Positions 28,679 through 36,138 of a DNA stretch of 64,000 nt are shown here, in pieces (position 1 is the first letter of the stretch; each line of letters starts with the position of its first letter). Position numbers and translations under genes: made by a program. Below the pieces are notes generated by a model, which was not told the DNA's origin, searched no databases, and saw nothing but the letters and a program-made list of their open reading frames with translations. The DNA lies in contig JADCGP010000015.1 in assembly GCA_020248915.1 (NCBI GenBank), positions 186,001-250,000 on the forward strand, read 5' to 3'. Source of the stretch: Rubrivivax sp. (GTDB lineage Bacteria; Pseudomonadota; Gammaproteobacteria; Burkholderiales; Burkholderiaceae_C).

Positions 28679-30235
28679 ATGAGCACCCGGGCCCTCGTCT
28701 GGTTCAAGCGCGACCTGCGGCTGGCCGATCACGCGCCGCTGGCCGCCGCCGCGGCCTGCGACGAGGCGCTGGCGCTGTACGTGATCGAGCCCGGGTGGCT
28801 CGCGAGCCCGGAGTTCGATCCGCAGCACCAGGCCTTCGCGCTGGCGTGCCTCGCGCCGCTGCGCGCGGCGCTGGCCGCCCGCGGCCTGCCGCTCGTCGTG
28901 CGCCACGGGCCGCTGCCGCAGGTGCTGGACGAACTGCGGCGCGCCTTCGCCTTCACGCACCTCTTCAGCCACGAGGAGACCGGGCCGCTGTGGACCTGGG
29001 ACCGCGACAAGCGCGTGGCGGCCTGGTGCCGCCGCGAAGGCGTCGCGTGGCAGGAACTGCCGCAGACCGGCGTCGTGCGCCGGCTGCGGTCGCGCCAGGG
29101 CTGGGCCGGTCGCTGGCAGCGGCGCATGGACGCGCCGGCCGTCGCCGCGCCCGCGGCCTGGCGCGGCGTGCGCGGCCCGCTCGCGGAGGCGGCCGCCGCG
29201 CCGCTGCCCACGCCGGCCGGCCTGGGCCTGGCCGCCGCGCGGCCGCTGCCGCCCGCTGGCGAGGAGGCCGCCGCGGCCACGCTCGACGGCTTCCTGGCCG
29301 CGCGCGGCCGCGAGTATCGGCGCACGCTGTCCAGCCCGCTCGAGGCCGAGGCCGGCTGCAGCCGGCTGTCGGCGCATCTCGCCTTCGGCGCGCTGTCGAT
29401 GCGGCAGGTGCACCAGGCCACCGAGGCGCGCATCGCGGCGCTGAAGCGGGACGCGGCGGCCGGGGTCGACCCCGAGGCGCGCTCGTTCGCCTACCACCTG
29501 CGCGGCTTCGCCGGCCGGCTGCGCTGGCACTGCCACTTCATGCAGAAGCTCGAGGACGAGCCGCAGATCGAGCAGCGCAACTTCGCCCGCGCCTGCGATG
29601 GCCTGCGCGAGGACGCGTTCGACCGCGCCCGCTTCGAGGCCTGGTGCGAGGGCCGCACCGGCTACCCGATGGTCGACGCCTGCATGCGGCAGCTGCGCGC
29701 GACGGGCTGGCTCAACTTCCGCATGCGCGCGATGCTCGTCAGCTTCGGGGCCTACCATCTGTGGCTGCACTGGCGCGAGCCGGGGCTGTTTCTCGCGCGG
29801 CAGTTCCTCGACTTCGAGCCCGGCATCCACTGGAGCCAGATGCAGATGCAGAGCGGCACCACCGGCATCAACACGCTGCGCATCTACTCGCCGGCCAAGC
29901 AGCAGCGCGACCACGACCCCGGCTTCGCCTACATCCGGCGCTGGGTGCCCGAGTACGGCACGCCGGCCTATCCGGCCCCGGTGGTCGACGAGCGCAGCGC
30001 GCTGGCGCGGGCCAAGGAGCGGCTGTACGGCCTGCGCCGCACCGCCGACGCGCGCGCCGAGGCCGACGCCATCCAGCAGCGCCACGGCTCGCGCAAGAGC
30101 GGCCTGCCGCCCAGCGGCGCTCGGGCCCAGGCCGGCCGCAAGCGGGCGGCCGCCGCGGCGGGCGGGTCTGGCGGACCCGGCACGCAACGCCAGCCCGACC
30201 TGTTCGCGTCGCTGCCCGCGGAGGGCGACGAGTGA
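28679..30235 (+). CDS. Cryptochrome/deoxyribodipyrimidine photolyase family protein, class I-like
   Basis: 518 residues. The N-terminal alpha/beta antenna domain begins STRALVWFKRDLRLADHAPL. The FAD domain shows RLSAHLAFGALSMRQV, GRTGYPMVDACMRQLRATGWLNFRMRAMLVSF and GIHWSQMQMQSGTTGINTLRIYSP. The Trp/Asn/Met pattern is typical of photolyases and of plant-like bacterial cryptochromes. The C-terminal tail is basic and Ala/Gly-rich. It probably repairs UV lesions using light or senses blue light. Its stop overlaps the DUF2256 start (GTGA), placing both with the Fe-S photolyase in one coupled unit. Confidence 0.87.
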   Translation: MSTRALVWFKRDLRLADHAPLAAAAACDEALALYVIEPGWLASPEFDPQHQAFALACLAPLRAALAARGLPLVVRHGPLPQVLDELRRAFAFTHLFSHEETGPLWTWDRDKRVAAWCRREGVAWQELPQTGVVRRLRSRQGWAGRWQRRMDAPAVAAPAAWRGVRGPLAEAAAAPLPTPAGLGLAAARPLPPAGEEAAAATLDGFLAARGREYRRTLSSPLEAEAGCSRLSAHLAFGALSMRQVHQATEARIAALKRDAAAGVDPEARSFAYHLRGFAGRLRWHCHFMQKLEDEPQIEQRNFARACDGLREDAFDRARFEAWCEGRTGYPMVDACMRQLRATGWLNFRMRAMLVSFGAYHLWLHWREPGLFLARQFLDFEPGIHWSQMQMQSGTTGINTLRIYSPAKQQRDHDPGFAYIRRWVPEYGTPAYPAPVVDERSALARAKERLYGLRRTADARAEADAIQQRHGSRKSGLPPSGARAQAGRKRAAAAAGGSGGPGTQRQPDLFASLPAEGDE

Positions 30236-30429
30236 GCGCCGCGCGCTCCGGCGGCGGGGGCTTCGCCGGCAACAAGGCCGCGTTGCCGAGCAAGCCCTGC
30301 GTGCACTGCGGCCGGCCGATGAGCTGGCGCAAGGCCTGGGCAAAGAACTGGGACGCGGTGAAGTACTGTTCCGAAGCCTGCCGACGCGGCAAGGTGCCGC
30401 GCGCGCCCGCCGTGGGGCCCGCGCGATGA
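30232..30429 (+). CDS. DUF2256 small zinc-ribbon-like protein
   Basis: 65 residues from a GTG overlapping the photolyase stop. The DUF2256 pattern is clear: KPCVHCGRPMSWRKAWAKNW, DAVKYCSEACRRGK, giving four cysteines (C-x2-C ... C-x3-C) likely to bind zinc. Function unknown. Its stop overlaps the next ATG (ATGA), so it is translated between two photolyase genes. DUF2256 genes are often seen beside photolyase genes, suggesting a role in their cofactor assembly or DNA handling. Confidence 0.88.
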   Translation: MSAARSGGGGFAGNKAALPSKPCVHCGRPMSWRKAWAKNWDAVKYCSEACRRGKVPRAPAVGPAR

Positions 30430-32030
30430 GCCGCGCCGCGACGGCGCCGCTGCGCCACCTCGTCCTCGTGCTCGGCGACCAGCTCGACGTCGACGCGGCC
30501 GCCTTCGACGGCTTCGATCCCGCGCAGGACGCAGTGTGGATGGCGGAGGTGGCCGAGGAGTCCACGCACGTCCCGTCGTCGCAGATGCGCACGGCCTTCT
30601 TCCTGAGCGCGATGCGCCACTTCGCCGCCGAGCTGCGCGCGCGCGGCCGGCCGCTGCACTACCGCGCCCTCGACGACGAGGGCAACCTCGGCACGCTCGC
30701 GGCCGAGCTGCGGCAGGCGGTGGCCGCGCTGCGCCCGCGCGCGCTGGTGATGACCGCGCCCGGGGAGTGGCGCGTGCTGGCCGCGCTGCGCGAGGCGGCC
30801 GCCGCCGAGGGCCTGGAGCTCGACGTGCGCGAGGACCGCCACTTCCTGTCCACCGTGCGCGAGTTCCGCGCCCACGCCCAGGGCCGCAAACAGCTGCGGA
30901 TGGAGTTCTTCTACCGCGAGATGCGGCGCCGCCACGGCGTGCTGATGGACGCGGCCGACCCGTCGCAGCCCGAGGGCGGGCAGTGGAACTTCGACGCCGA
31001 CAACCGCGAGAGCTTCGGCCGCGGGGGCCCGGGCGCGGTGCCGCCGCCGCGCCGCTTCGAGCCCGACCCCATCACGCGCGACGTGCAGGCCCTCGTGCGT
31101 GCGCGCTTCGCGGGCCACCCCGGCCGCTGCGACGACTTCGGCTGGCCGGTCACGCGCGCGCAGGCGCTCGAGGCGCTCGACGCCTTCGTCCGCGAGCGCC
31201 TGCCCGAGTTCGGCCGCTGGCAGGACGCGATGTGGCCCGGCGAGCCGTGGCTGTGGCACGCGCACCTCGCGGCCGCACTCAACGTGAAGCTGCTGCACCC
31301 GCGCGAGGTGGTGGCCGCGGCCGAAGCCGCCTACCGCGCCGGGCGCGTGGGGCTGGCCAGCGCCGAGGGCTTCATCCGCCAGGTGCTCGGCTGGCGCGAG
31401 TACGTGCGCGGCATCTACTGGACGCAGATGCCCGGCTACCTCGAGCGCAACGCGCTCGGCGCCGCGGCCCCGCTGCCGGCCTTCTACTGGAGCGGCAGCA
31501 CCGACATGGCCTGCCTGGCCGACGCCATCGGCCAGACGCTGCGCCTGGGCTACGCGCACCACATCCAGCGCCTGATGGTGACGGGCCTGTACGCGCTGCT
31601 GCTGGGCGTGCGGCCGCAGGAGGTGCACGCCTGGTACCTCGGCGTCTACGTCGACGCGGTGGAGTGGGTGGAACTGCCCAACACGCTGGGCATGAGCCAG
31701 TACGGCGACGGCGCGCGGCCCGGGGAGCCCGCTGCCGGAAGCGGCCCGATGGCGAGCAAGCCCTATGCGGCCAGCGGCAAGTACATCGAGCGCATGAGCG
31801 GCGGCAGCCTGTGCGCGCGCTGCCGCTACCGCCCGGCCGAGCGCACCGGCGAGCGCGCCTGCCCGTTCACCACGCTGTACTGGGACTTCCTGCTGCGCCA
31901 CGAGGCGCGGCTCGCGGCCAACCCGCGCATGGTGATGCAGGTGAAGAACCTCGCGCGGCTGACCGACGACGAGCGGGCGCGCATCCGCGCGCAGGCTGCG
32001 GCGCACCGCGCGGCGGTCGGCGCGGGGTGA
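30426..32030 (+). CDS. Iron-sulfur bacterial cryptochrome/(6-4) photolyase (FeS-BCP, PhrB/CryB type)
   Basis: 534 residues. Begins LRHLVLVLGDQLD as in FeS-BCP proteins. The [4Fe-4S] cysteines match the family: one in STDMACLADAIGQTLRLGYAHHIQRLMV and three in CARCRYRPAERTGERACPF (C-x2-C-x12-C). The active-site helix KLLHPREVVAAAE and WREYVRGIYW are conserved. Relatives repair (6-4) photoproducts using FAD, a lumazine antenna and the Fe-S cluster. It is coupled by ATGA to DUF2256. Confidence 0.93.
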   Translation: MSRAATAPLRHLVLVLGDQLDVDAAAFDGFDPAQDAVWMAEVAEESTHVPSSQMRTAFFLSAMRHFAAELRARGRPLHYRALDDEGNLGTLAAELRQAVAALRPRALVMTAPGEWRVLAALREAAAAEGLELDVREDRHFLSTVREFRAHAQGRKQLRMEFFYREMRRRHGVLMDAADPSQPEGGQWNFDADNRESFGRGGPGAVPPPRRFEPDPITRDVQALVRARFAGHPGRCDDFGWPVTRAQALEALDAFVRERLPEFGRWQDAMWPGEPWLWHAHLAAALNVKLLHPREVVAAAEAAYRAGRVGLASAEGFIRQVLGWREYVRGIYWTQMPGYLERNALGAAAPLPAFYWSGSTDMACLADAIGQTLRLGYAHHIQRLMVTGLYALLLGVRPQEVHAWYLGVYVDAVEWVELPNTLGMSQYGDGARPGEPAAGSGPMASKPYAASGKYIERMSGGSLCARCRYRPAERTGERACPFTTLYWDFLLRHEARLAANPRMVMQVKNLARLTDDERARIRAQAAAHRAAVGAG

Positions 32031-32129
32031 TGGCGCAGGGTGATGGCGCAGGGTGATGGCGGGGGATCGCGGGTGAGGGCAGGTCAGGGCGGAGTGACGA
32101 CGTGGTGATCGGGTGGTGATCACGTGGTG
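32031..32129. other. Short gap with GTGATGGCGCAG repeats
   Basis: The bases after the Fe-S photolyase stop repeat GGTGATGGCGCAG about two and a half times (near 32028-32062) and then GTGGTGATC-like words. No terminator. The repeats confuse the start of the next gene. Confidence 0.5.
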
Positions 32130-33344
32130 ATGGCCGCTCCCGCCGCCTTTGCGTACGAGCCCACGCCCGCCGCGGCGCAGGCGCGGCTCGAGGCCGTGGA
32201 TCCGGCGGCCTACGCGCGCTCGCGCAACCACCTCGACGGCGCGGTCACCGGCCTCGGCCCCTACATCACCCACGGCCTGCTCGGCCTGCCCGAGGTGCGC
32301 GACCACCTCGTCGCGCGCCACCGGCTGCACCCTGGGCACAAGCTGCTGTTCGAGCTGGCCTGGCGCGAGTACTTCCGCCACGTCTGGCAGCACGAGGGCG
32401 AGGGCATCCTCGAGTCGCTGCACGAAGGCCCGCTGCCAGAGTCGGCCTACGCGCGCGAGCTGCCCGCCGACCTGCGCGGCGGCTGCACCGGCGTGCCGGC
32501 CGTAGACCGTGCGGTGCGCCAGCTCCACGCCACCGGCACGCTGCACAACCATGCCCGGATGTGGCTGGCGTCGTACACCGTGCACCTGCGGCGCGTGCAC
32601 TGGCGCGCCGGCGCCGACTGGATGCTCGGCCACCTGCTCGACGGCGACCTGGCGAGCAATCACCTCTCGTGGCAGTGGGTGGCCGGCACCGCGAGCGCCA
32701 AGCCCTACCTGTTCAACGCCGACAACGTGGCGCGCTACGCGCCGTCGTCGTGGCACAGCCCCGGCACCGTGATCGACACCGGCTACGACGCACTCGACGA
32801 CATCGCGCGCGGCCGCCGGCCGCCGCCCGTGCGCCGCGCCGCGCAGGGCGCGCTCGACCTGGGCGCACTGCCCGACGGGGAGCCCGCGTGCCACGGCGCG
32901 CCGCCCGGGCGCTGGGCGGCGGCCTTCCACCGCCCCGACCCGGCCGCCGTGGCCGGCGCCGACGTCTGGCTGATGCACCCCTGGCACCTGGCCGACCCGC
33001 CGCCGCCCGCGCCCGGCGCGCCGCCGTGGCGCGTGGTGGCCGTGCTCGACGACGACCATCACGCGCGCTGGCCCTGGAGCGAGCGGCGCTGGGACTTCGT
33101 CGCCGCGCGGATGGTCGAGGCGGCGTCGCTGCGCTGGGCGGCGCCCGCGGCCGACCTCGCGCGGGCGCTCGACGCCGCGCGCGCCGTGCACGGTGTCGAC
33201 GACCCGCACCTGGGTGCCGCCCTGCGCTGCGCACCGTACTCGAGCCTGGCGCCGGCGCCGCGCCTGCACCCGCCGCCGGCCCGGCGCTGCCGCTCGTTCT
33301 CGGCCTACTGGGCCGCGGTGACGGGTGCGGCAGCACGCCGCTGA
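32130..33344 (+). CDS. Short photolyase/cryptochrome-like FAD-binding protein
   Basis: 404 residues from ATG 32130; in-frame GTG codons at 32124 and 32127 are alternatives. It lacks the N-terminal antenna domain and starts directly in the FAD-binding helical domain: ARSRNHLDGAVTGLGPYITHGL, LFELAWREYFRHVW, HNHARMWLASYTVH, GDLASNHLSWQWVAGTASAKPYLFNADN. This is the lesion- and FAD-binding core. After about residue 265 comes an alpha/beta-looking segment (VWLMHPWHLADPPP, WRVVAVLDDDHHARWPWSERRWDFV) that may stand in for the missing domain. It is the third photolyase-family gene in a row. Confidence 0.82.
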   Translation: MAAPAAFAYEPTPAAAQARLEAVDPAAYARSRNHLDGAVTGLGPYITHGLLGLPEVRDHLVARHRLHPGHKLLFELAWREYFRHVWQHEGEGILESLHEGPLPESAYARELPADLRGGCTGVPAVDRAVRQLHATGTLHNHARMWLASYTVHLRRVHWRAGADWMLGHLLDGDLASNHLSWQWVAGTASAKPYLFNADNVARYAPSSWHSPGTVIDTGYDALDDIARGRRPPPVRRAAQGALDLGALPDGEPACHGAPPGRWAAAFHRPDPAAVAGADVWLMHPWHLADPPPPAPGAPPWRVVAVLDDDHHARWPWSERRWDFVAARMVEAASLRWAAPAADLARALDAARAVHGVDDPHLGAALRCAPYSSLAPAPRLHPPPARRCRSFSAYWAAVTGAAARR

Positions 33345-33489
33345 GCGGCGCACGGGCAGAGCCCGAAGGGCCGCAAGCCCGCCGCCGCGCCGGCTCGAGG
33401 CTCGGCCGCGCTGCGGATAGCATCGGCCCGAGCCGCAGGCGGCCGCACGACATGCAGCGGCGCGCCTGCCACCACGGGGGAATCCGGCC

Positions 33490-34107
33490 ATGGCAACGAG
33501 GGTGACGCTCCACGCGACGGGCAACGTGCCGGACGGCATGGCCGGTGCGCCGGCCGCATCCGTGCCACGCCTCGACCCACCGCCGGGCGGGCCGTGGCGA
33601 CGCCCCACGCCCGCGCGCCGCCGGCTCGCCGCCGCGCTCGTCGCCGCCCTCGTGGCCGCGCTCGTGGCCGTGGTCGGCGGCACCGCCCAGGGCCAGGGCG
33701 CCGACCTCGCCCCCTTCCCGGCCGCGGAGGCGGGCATGCAGCGCTTCGTCCTGCGCGTGCCGCCCGTGTCCGACGAGGACGCGCGCCGCGTGCAGCTGCT
33801 CGTGGGCCGCACGATCGAGATCGACTGCAACCGCCACGCGCTGGGCGCGAGCGTGGAACGCCGCACCGTGCCCGGCTGGGGCTACGACTACCTCGTCGTC
33901 GCCGCGCTCGGCCCGGCCGCATCGACCCGCATGGCCTGCCCGCCGGGCGAGCCCACCCGACGCCAGTTCGTCCCCGCGCGAGCGCCCGAGCTGGACGCCC
34001 TGCGCTACAACCCGCGCCTGCCGCTGGTGATCTACGTGCCGGCGGGCAGCGAAGTGCGCTATCGCGTCTTCAGCGCCGGGCCGGAGCAGGCGGCGGCGGT
34101 GGAGTAG
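33490..34107 (+). CDS. eco: Ecotin-family periplasmic serine protease inhibitor
   Basis: 205 residues. After a basic N-terminal extension and a hydrophobic export segment (RRRLAAALVAALVAALVAVV, 43-62), the mature part follows ecotin closely: PFPAAEAGMQRFVLRVPP, TIEIDCNRHALGASVE, GWGYDYLVVAALG, LRYNPRLPLVIYVPAGSEVRYRVF. The disulfide cysteines C113 and C150 are present. The reactive loop reads STRMAC, so P1 is R147 where E. coli ecotin has Met84. Ecotins protect against host or predator trypsin-like proteases. GGGGGAA before the ATG supports the long N-terminus. Confidence 0.93.
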   Translation: MATRVTLHATGNVPDGMAGAPAASVPRLDPPPGGPWRRPTPARRRLAAALVAALVAALVAVVGGTAQGQGADLAPFPAAEAGMQRFVLRVPPVSDEDARRVQLLVGRTIEIDCNRHALGASVERRTVPGWGYDYLVVAALGPAASTRMACPPGEPTRRQFVPARAPELDALRYNPRLPLVIYVPAGSEVRYRVFSAGPEQAAAVE

Positions 34108-34455
34108 GGGCGGCAGGGCGCCTGGGCGCGCCGCCCGCAACCCGACCCATCTGCCCGGCCCGGGCGACGAGCCCCCCCCCAGCGCTGTAAGGGGAATCCA
34201 GTGATTCCGCGGACGGATGACGAGATCCGCGCTGGGCTTGTCCAGTTGCGGACCATGGCACTGCAACGGACCCAGCCACTGGAACCGACGCGAAGGTCGC
34301 CAAGACATCAAGCAATCCCCTGCGAAGCTTGCCGTGCGCGGCAGGCGAGCCGCAGGACCGAAGGCAAGCAACCGATTGGATCGAGATCCCTGGTGGTCCT
34401 TGGCGATGAGACGGTGTCGATCGACAGCGTTGCCAGACCGCCTCTTTCAGCCGCC
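34108..34455. other. Left edge of genomic island, no gene recognised
   Basis: About 350 bases. Base composition drops visibly after 34200. It contains nine C in a row (34172-34180) and a perfect inverted repeat GGAATC, CAGT, GATTCC (34193-34208). Reading frames here lack family features; the frame leading into the XRE gene is not used as its start. This may be the insertion boundary and promoter of the island. Confidence 0.5.
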
Positions 34456-34836
34456 ATGACCATCAGCAGCGACGAGCGCGCGTTCTTTGTTGCCATGGGC
34501 GAACGCATCGCCTCTTTGCGCAAGGCGCGCAACCTGACCCAGACCCAGCTGGCCGAGGCGCTGGGCGTCACCCAGCAGACGGTGCAGGCCTACGAGGCCG
34601 GTAGCCGGCGCATCCCGGTGTCGGCGCTGCCGGTGGTGGCGCGCACGCTGTCGGTGTCGCTGATGGTGTTGTTCGGCGAAGAGCAGGAGAAGGGGGAGAA
34701 GGCCACAGCCCGCAAGCGCGGGCCGGTGCCGCAGTGGCAGCAGCACATCGAGGCCATCGCGCGTCTGCCGCGCAGCCGCCAGCAGTTCGTGGCCGAGATG
34801 CTGCGCAATGTGCTTGGTGAAGGTGCCGCGCGGTGA
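34456..34836 (+). CDS. XRE-family helix-turn-helix regulator
   Basis: 126 residues from ATG 34456. The HTH is at about 16-68 (RIASLRKARNLTQTQLAEALGVTQQTVQAYEAGSRRIPVSALPVVARTL). A charged linker and a short helical tail follow (QQHIEAIARLPRSRQQFVAEML). The stop overlaps the next start (GTGA). As first gene of the restriction island it is a candidate controller, like the C proteins of restriction systems. Confidence 0.9.
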   Translation: MTISSDERAFFVAMGERIASLRKARNLTQTQLAEALGVTQQTVQAYEAGSRRIPVSALPVVARTLSVSLMVLFGEEQEKGEKATARKRGPVPQWQQHIEAIARLPRSRQQFVAEMLRNVLGEGAAR

Positions 34837-35435
34837 CGGCGCTGCAGACCCTGGCCCCCGAGGCGATCACACTGCGCATCGCCACGGTGCGCAGCCAGCG
34901 CGTGATCGTGGACGCCGACCTGGCCGCGCTCTACGGTGTGGAGACCAAGCGTTTCAACGAGGCCGTCAAGCGCAACCTGGCCAAGTTCCCGGCCGATTTC
35001 ATGTTCACCCTCACGGCCGAGGAGTTCGCCGCTTTGTGGTCGCAATTTGCGACCTCAAACGACCAGGCCGCCACCTCGCCCGGGCGCGGCGGCCGGCGCT
35101 ATGCGCCGCGCGTGTTCACCGAGCATGGCGCGCTGATGGCCGCCACCATCCTCAACAGCCCGCGCGCCGTCGAAGTCTCGGTGTACGTGGTGCGGGCCTT
35201 CGTGCGGATGCGCGAGCTGGCGGCCACGCATGGCGACATGGCCAAGCGGCTCGATGAGCTGGAGCAGAAGACCGAGGCGCTGGCCATGAGCCACGACACC
35301 TTCAGCCGCAACACCCGCAGTCAGCTCAAACAGGTCTTCGACGCGCTGCGCGAACTCATGACGCCGCCCGATCCGCCCAAGCGGCCTATCGGCTTCGTCA
35401 CGCCAGAGGACAAGAGCAAGAAGGCGAAGGGTTGA
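34833..35435 (+). CDS. ORF6N-domain protein
   Basis: 200 residues from a GTG that overlaps the XRE stop. The ORF6N domain spans about 12-125: LRIATVRSQRVIVDADLAALYGVETKRFNEAVKRN, FPADFMFTLTAEEF, RRYAPRVFTEHGALMAATILNS, VYVVRAFVRMREL. A coiled-coil-like helix (KRLDELEQKTEAL) and a basic tail follow. ORF6N proteins come from phages and plasmids and probably bind DNA; their job in defence islands is unknown. Its TGA shares a base with the next ATG. Confidence 0.88.
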   Translation: MTALQTLAPEAITLRIATVRSQRVIVDADLAALYGVETKRFNEAVKRNLAKFPADFMFTLTAEEFAALWSQFATSNDQAATSPGRGGRRYAPRVFTEHGALMAATILNSPRAVEVSVYVVRAFVRMRELAATHGDMAKRLDELEQKTEALAMSHDTFSRNTRSQLKQVFDALRELMTPPDPPKRPIGFVTPEDKSKKAKG

Positions 35436-35953
35436 TGTCGGCCGACCCCCTTCAGCTCAGCAAGTTCTTGAGCTTCGTCCTGCGCAACAAGCCCGATGCC
35501 ATCGGCTTGACCTTGGACCCGCAAGGCTGGGCCAGCATTGACGAGCTGATCCAGAGGGGCAATGCCGCTGGCACACAGTTCGATCAAGACGACCTGCGGC
35601 AGGTTGTCGAGACCAGCGACGAGAAGCGGTTCTCCATCTCGGCCGACGGCCTGCGCACCCGCGCCGCCCAAGGCCACTCGGTTACCGTCGAACTTGTTCT
35701 ATCGCCTCAAGAACCACCGCTCGTGCTGTACCACGGGACTGCATCGCGATTCGTCGAATCGATCCTGTCTGCCGGGTTAAAGCCGCAGGCTCGCCAGCAG
35801 GTTCACTTGTCCGCAGACGCAGCAACCGCGCACCGCATGGGCCAGCGTCATGGCAAGCCAGTCATCTTCAAGATCGAAGCCCTTCGCATGCACGCCCTGG
35901 CAGCGCTCAACGTCAAGAAGCCGACCATCGACGCCCAGATGCCACCGCTGTAG
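35435..35953 (+). CDS. KptA/Tpt1-like RNA 2'-phosphotransferase
   Basis: 172 residues. The family is recognised by LSKFLSFVLR, GLTLDPQGWASIDELI, KRFSISADG, RAAQGHSV, LYHGTASRFVESILSAGL and VHLSADAATAHRMGQRHGKPVI. Such enzymes move a 2'-phosphate from RNA to NAD+. Two oddities: the almost invariant Arg-His of VLRHKP is R17-N18 here, and the C-terminal NGVWLT-type motif is replaced by LNVKKPTIDAQMPPL. R76 and R120 remain. Altered activity, different substrate or decay are all possible. It is coupled to the ORF6N gene. Confidence 0.83.
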   Translation: MSADPLQLSKFLSFVLRNKPDAIGLTLDPQGWASIDELIQRGNAAGTQFDQDDLRQVVETSDEKRFSISADGLRTRAAQGHSVTVELVLSPQEPPLVLYHGTASRFVESILSAGLKPQARQQVHLSADAATAHRMGQRHGKPVIFKIEALRMHALAALNVKKPTIDAQMPPL

Positions 35954-36101
35954 TGGCAACGTCCGAAGCCCGGCATATACAGATCAGGGACTTACAGCGG
36001 TTGGTGTCGAACTCGGAGGCGTGGCACCCGCACGCGCTGGCGCGCGCTGACGCCGATGTTGATTCGACCGGCATAGTGCAGCCATTCGGCCGGTATCCTT
36101 G

Positions 36102-36125
36102 TCGGTTACGTCATTCAATAACCGA
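36102..36125. promoter_or_regulatory. Inverted repeat upstream of mod
   Basis: TCGGTTA (36102-36108), 10 bases, TAACCGA (36119-36125), perfect arms, 13 bases before the mod start. It may be an operator for the island's XRE protein or a hairpin limiting mod translation. A weak promoter TTGTCG is next to it. Confidence 0.45.
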
Positions 36126-36138
36126 ACGGGAGCACGTC

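Noticed and set aside
34201..34455. Longer N-terminus for the XRE regulator
   Set aside because: The extra 85 residues have no domain character and precede a normal XRE start. ATG 34456 fits the family.
35953..36138. Earlier start for mod
   Set aside because: The frame is open to the KptA stop, but the region contains promoter-like and palindromic sequence, and TTG 36139 has a good ribosome binding site and a family-like N-terminus.
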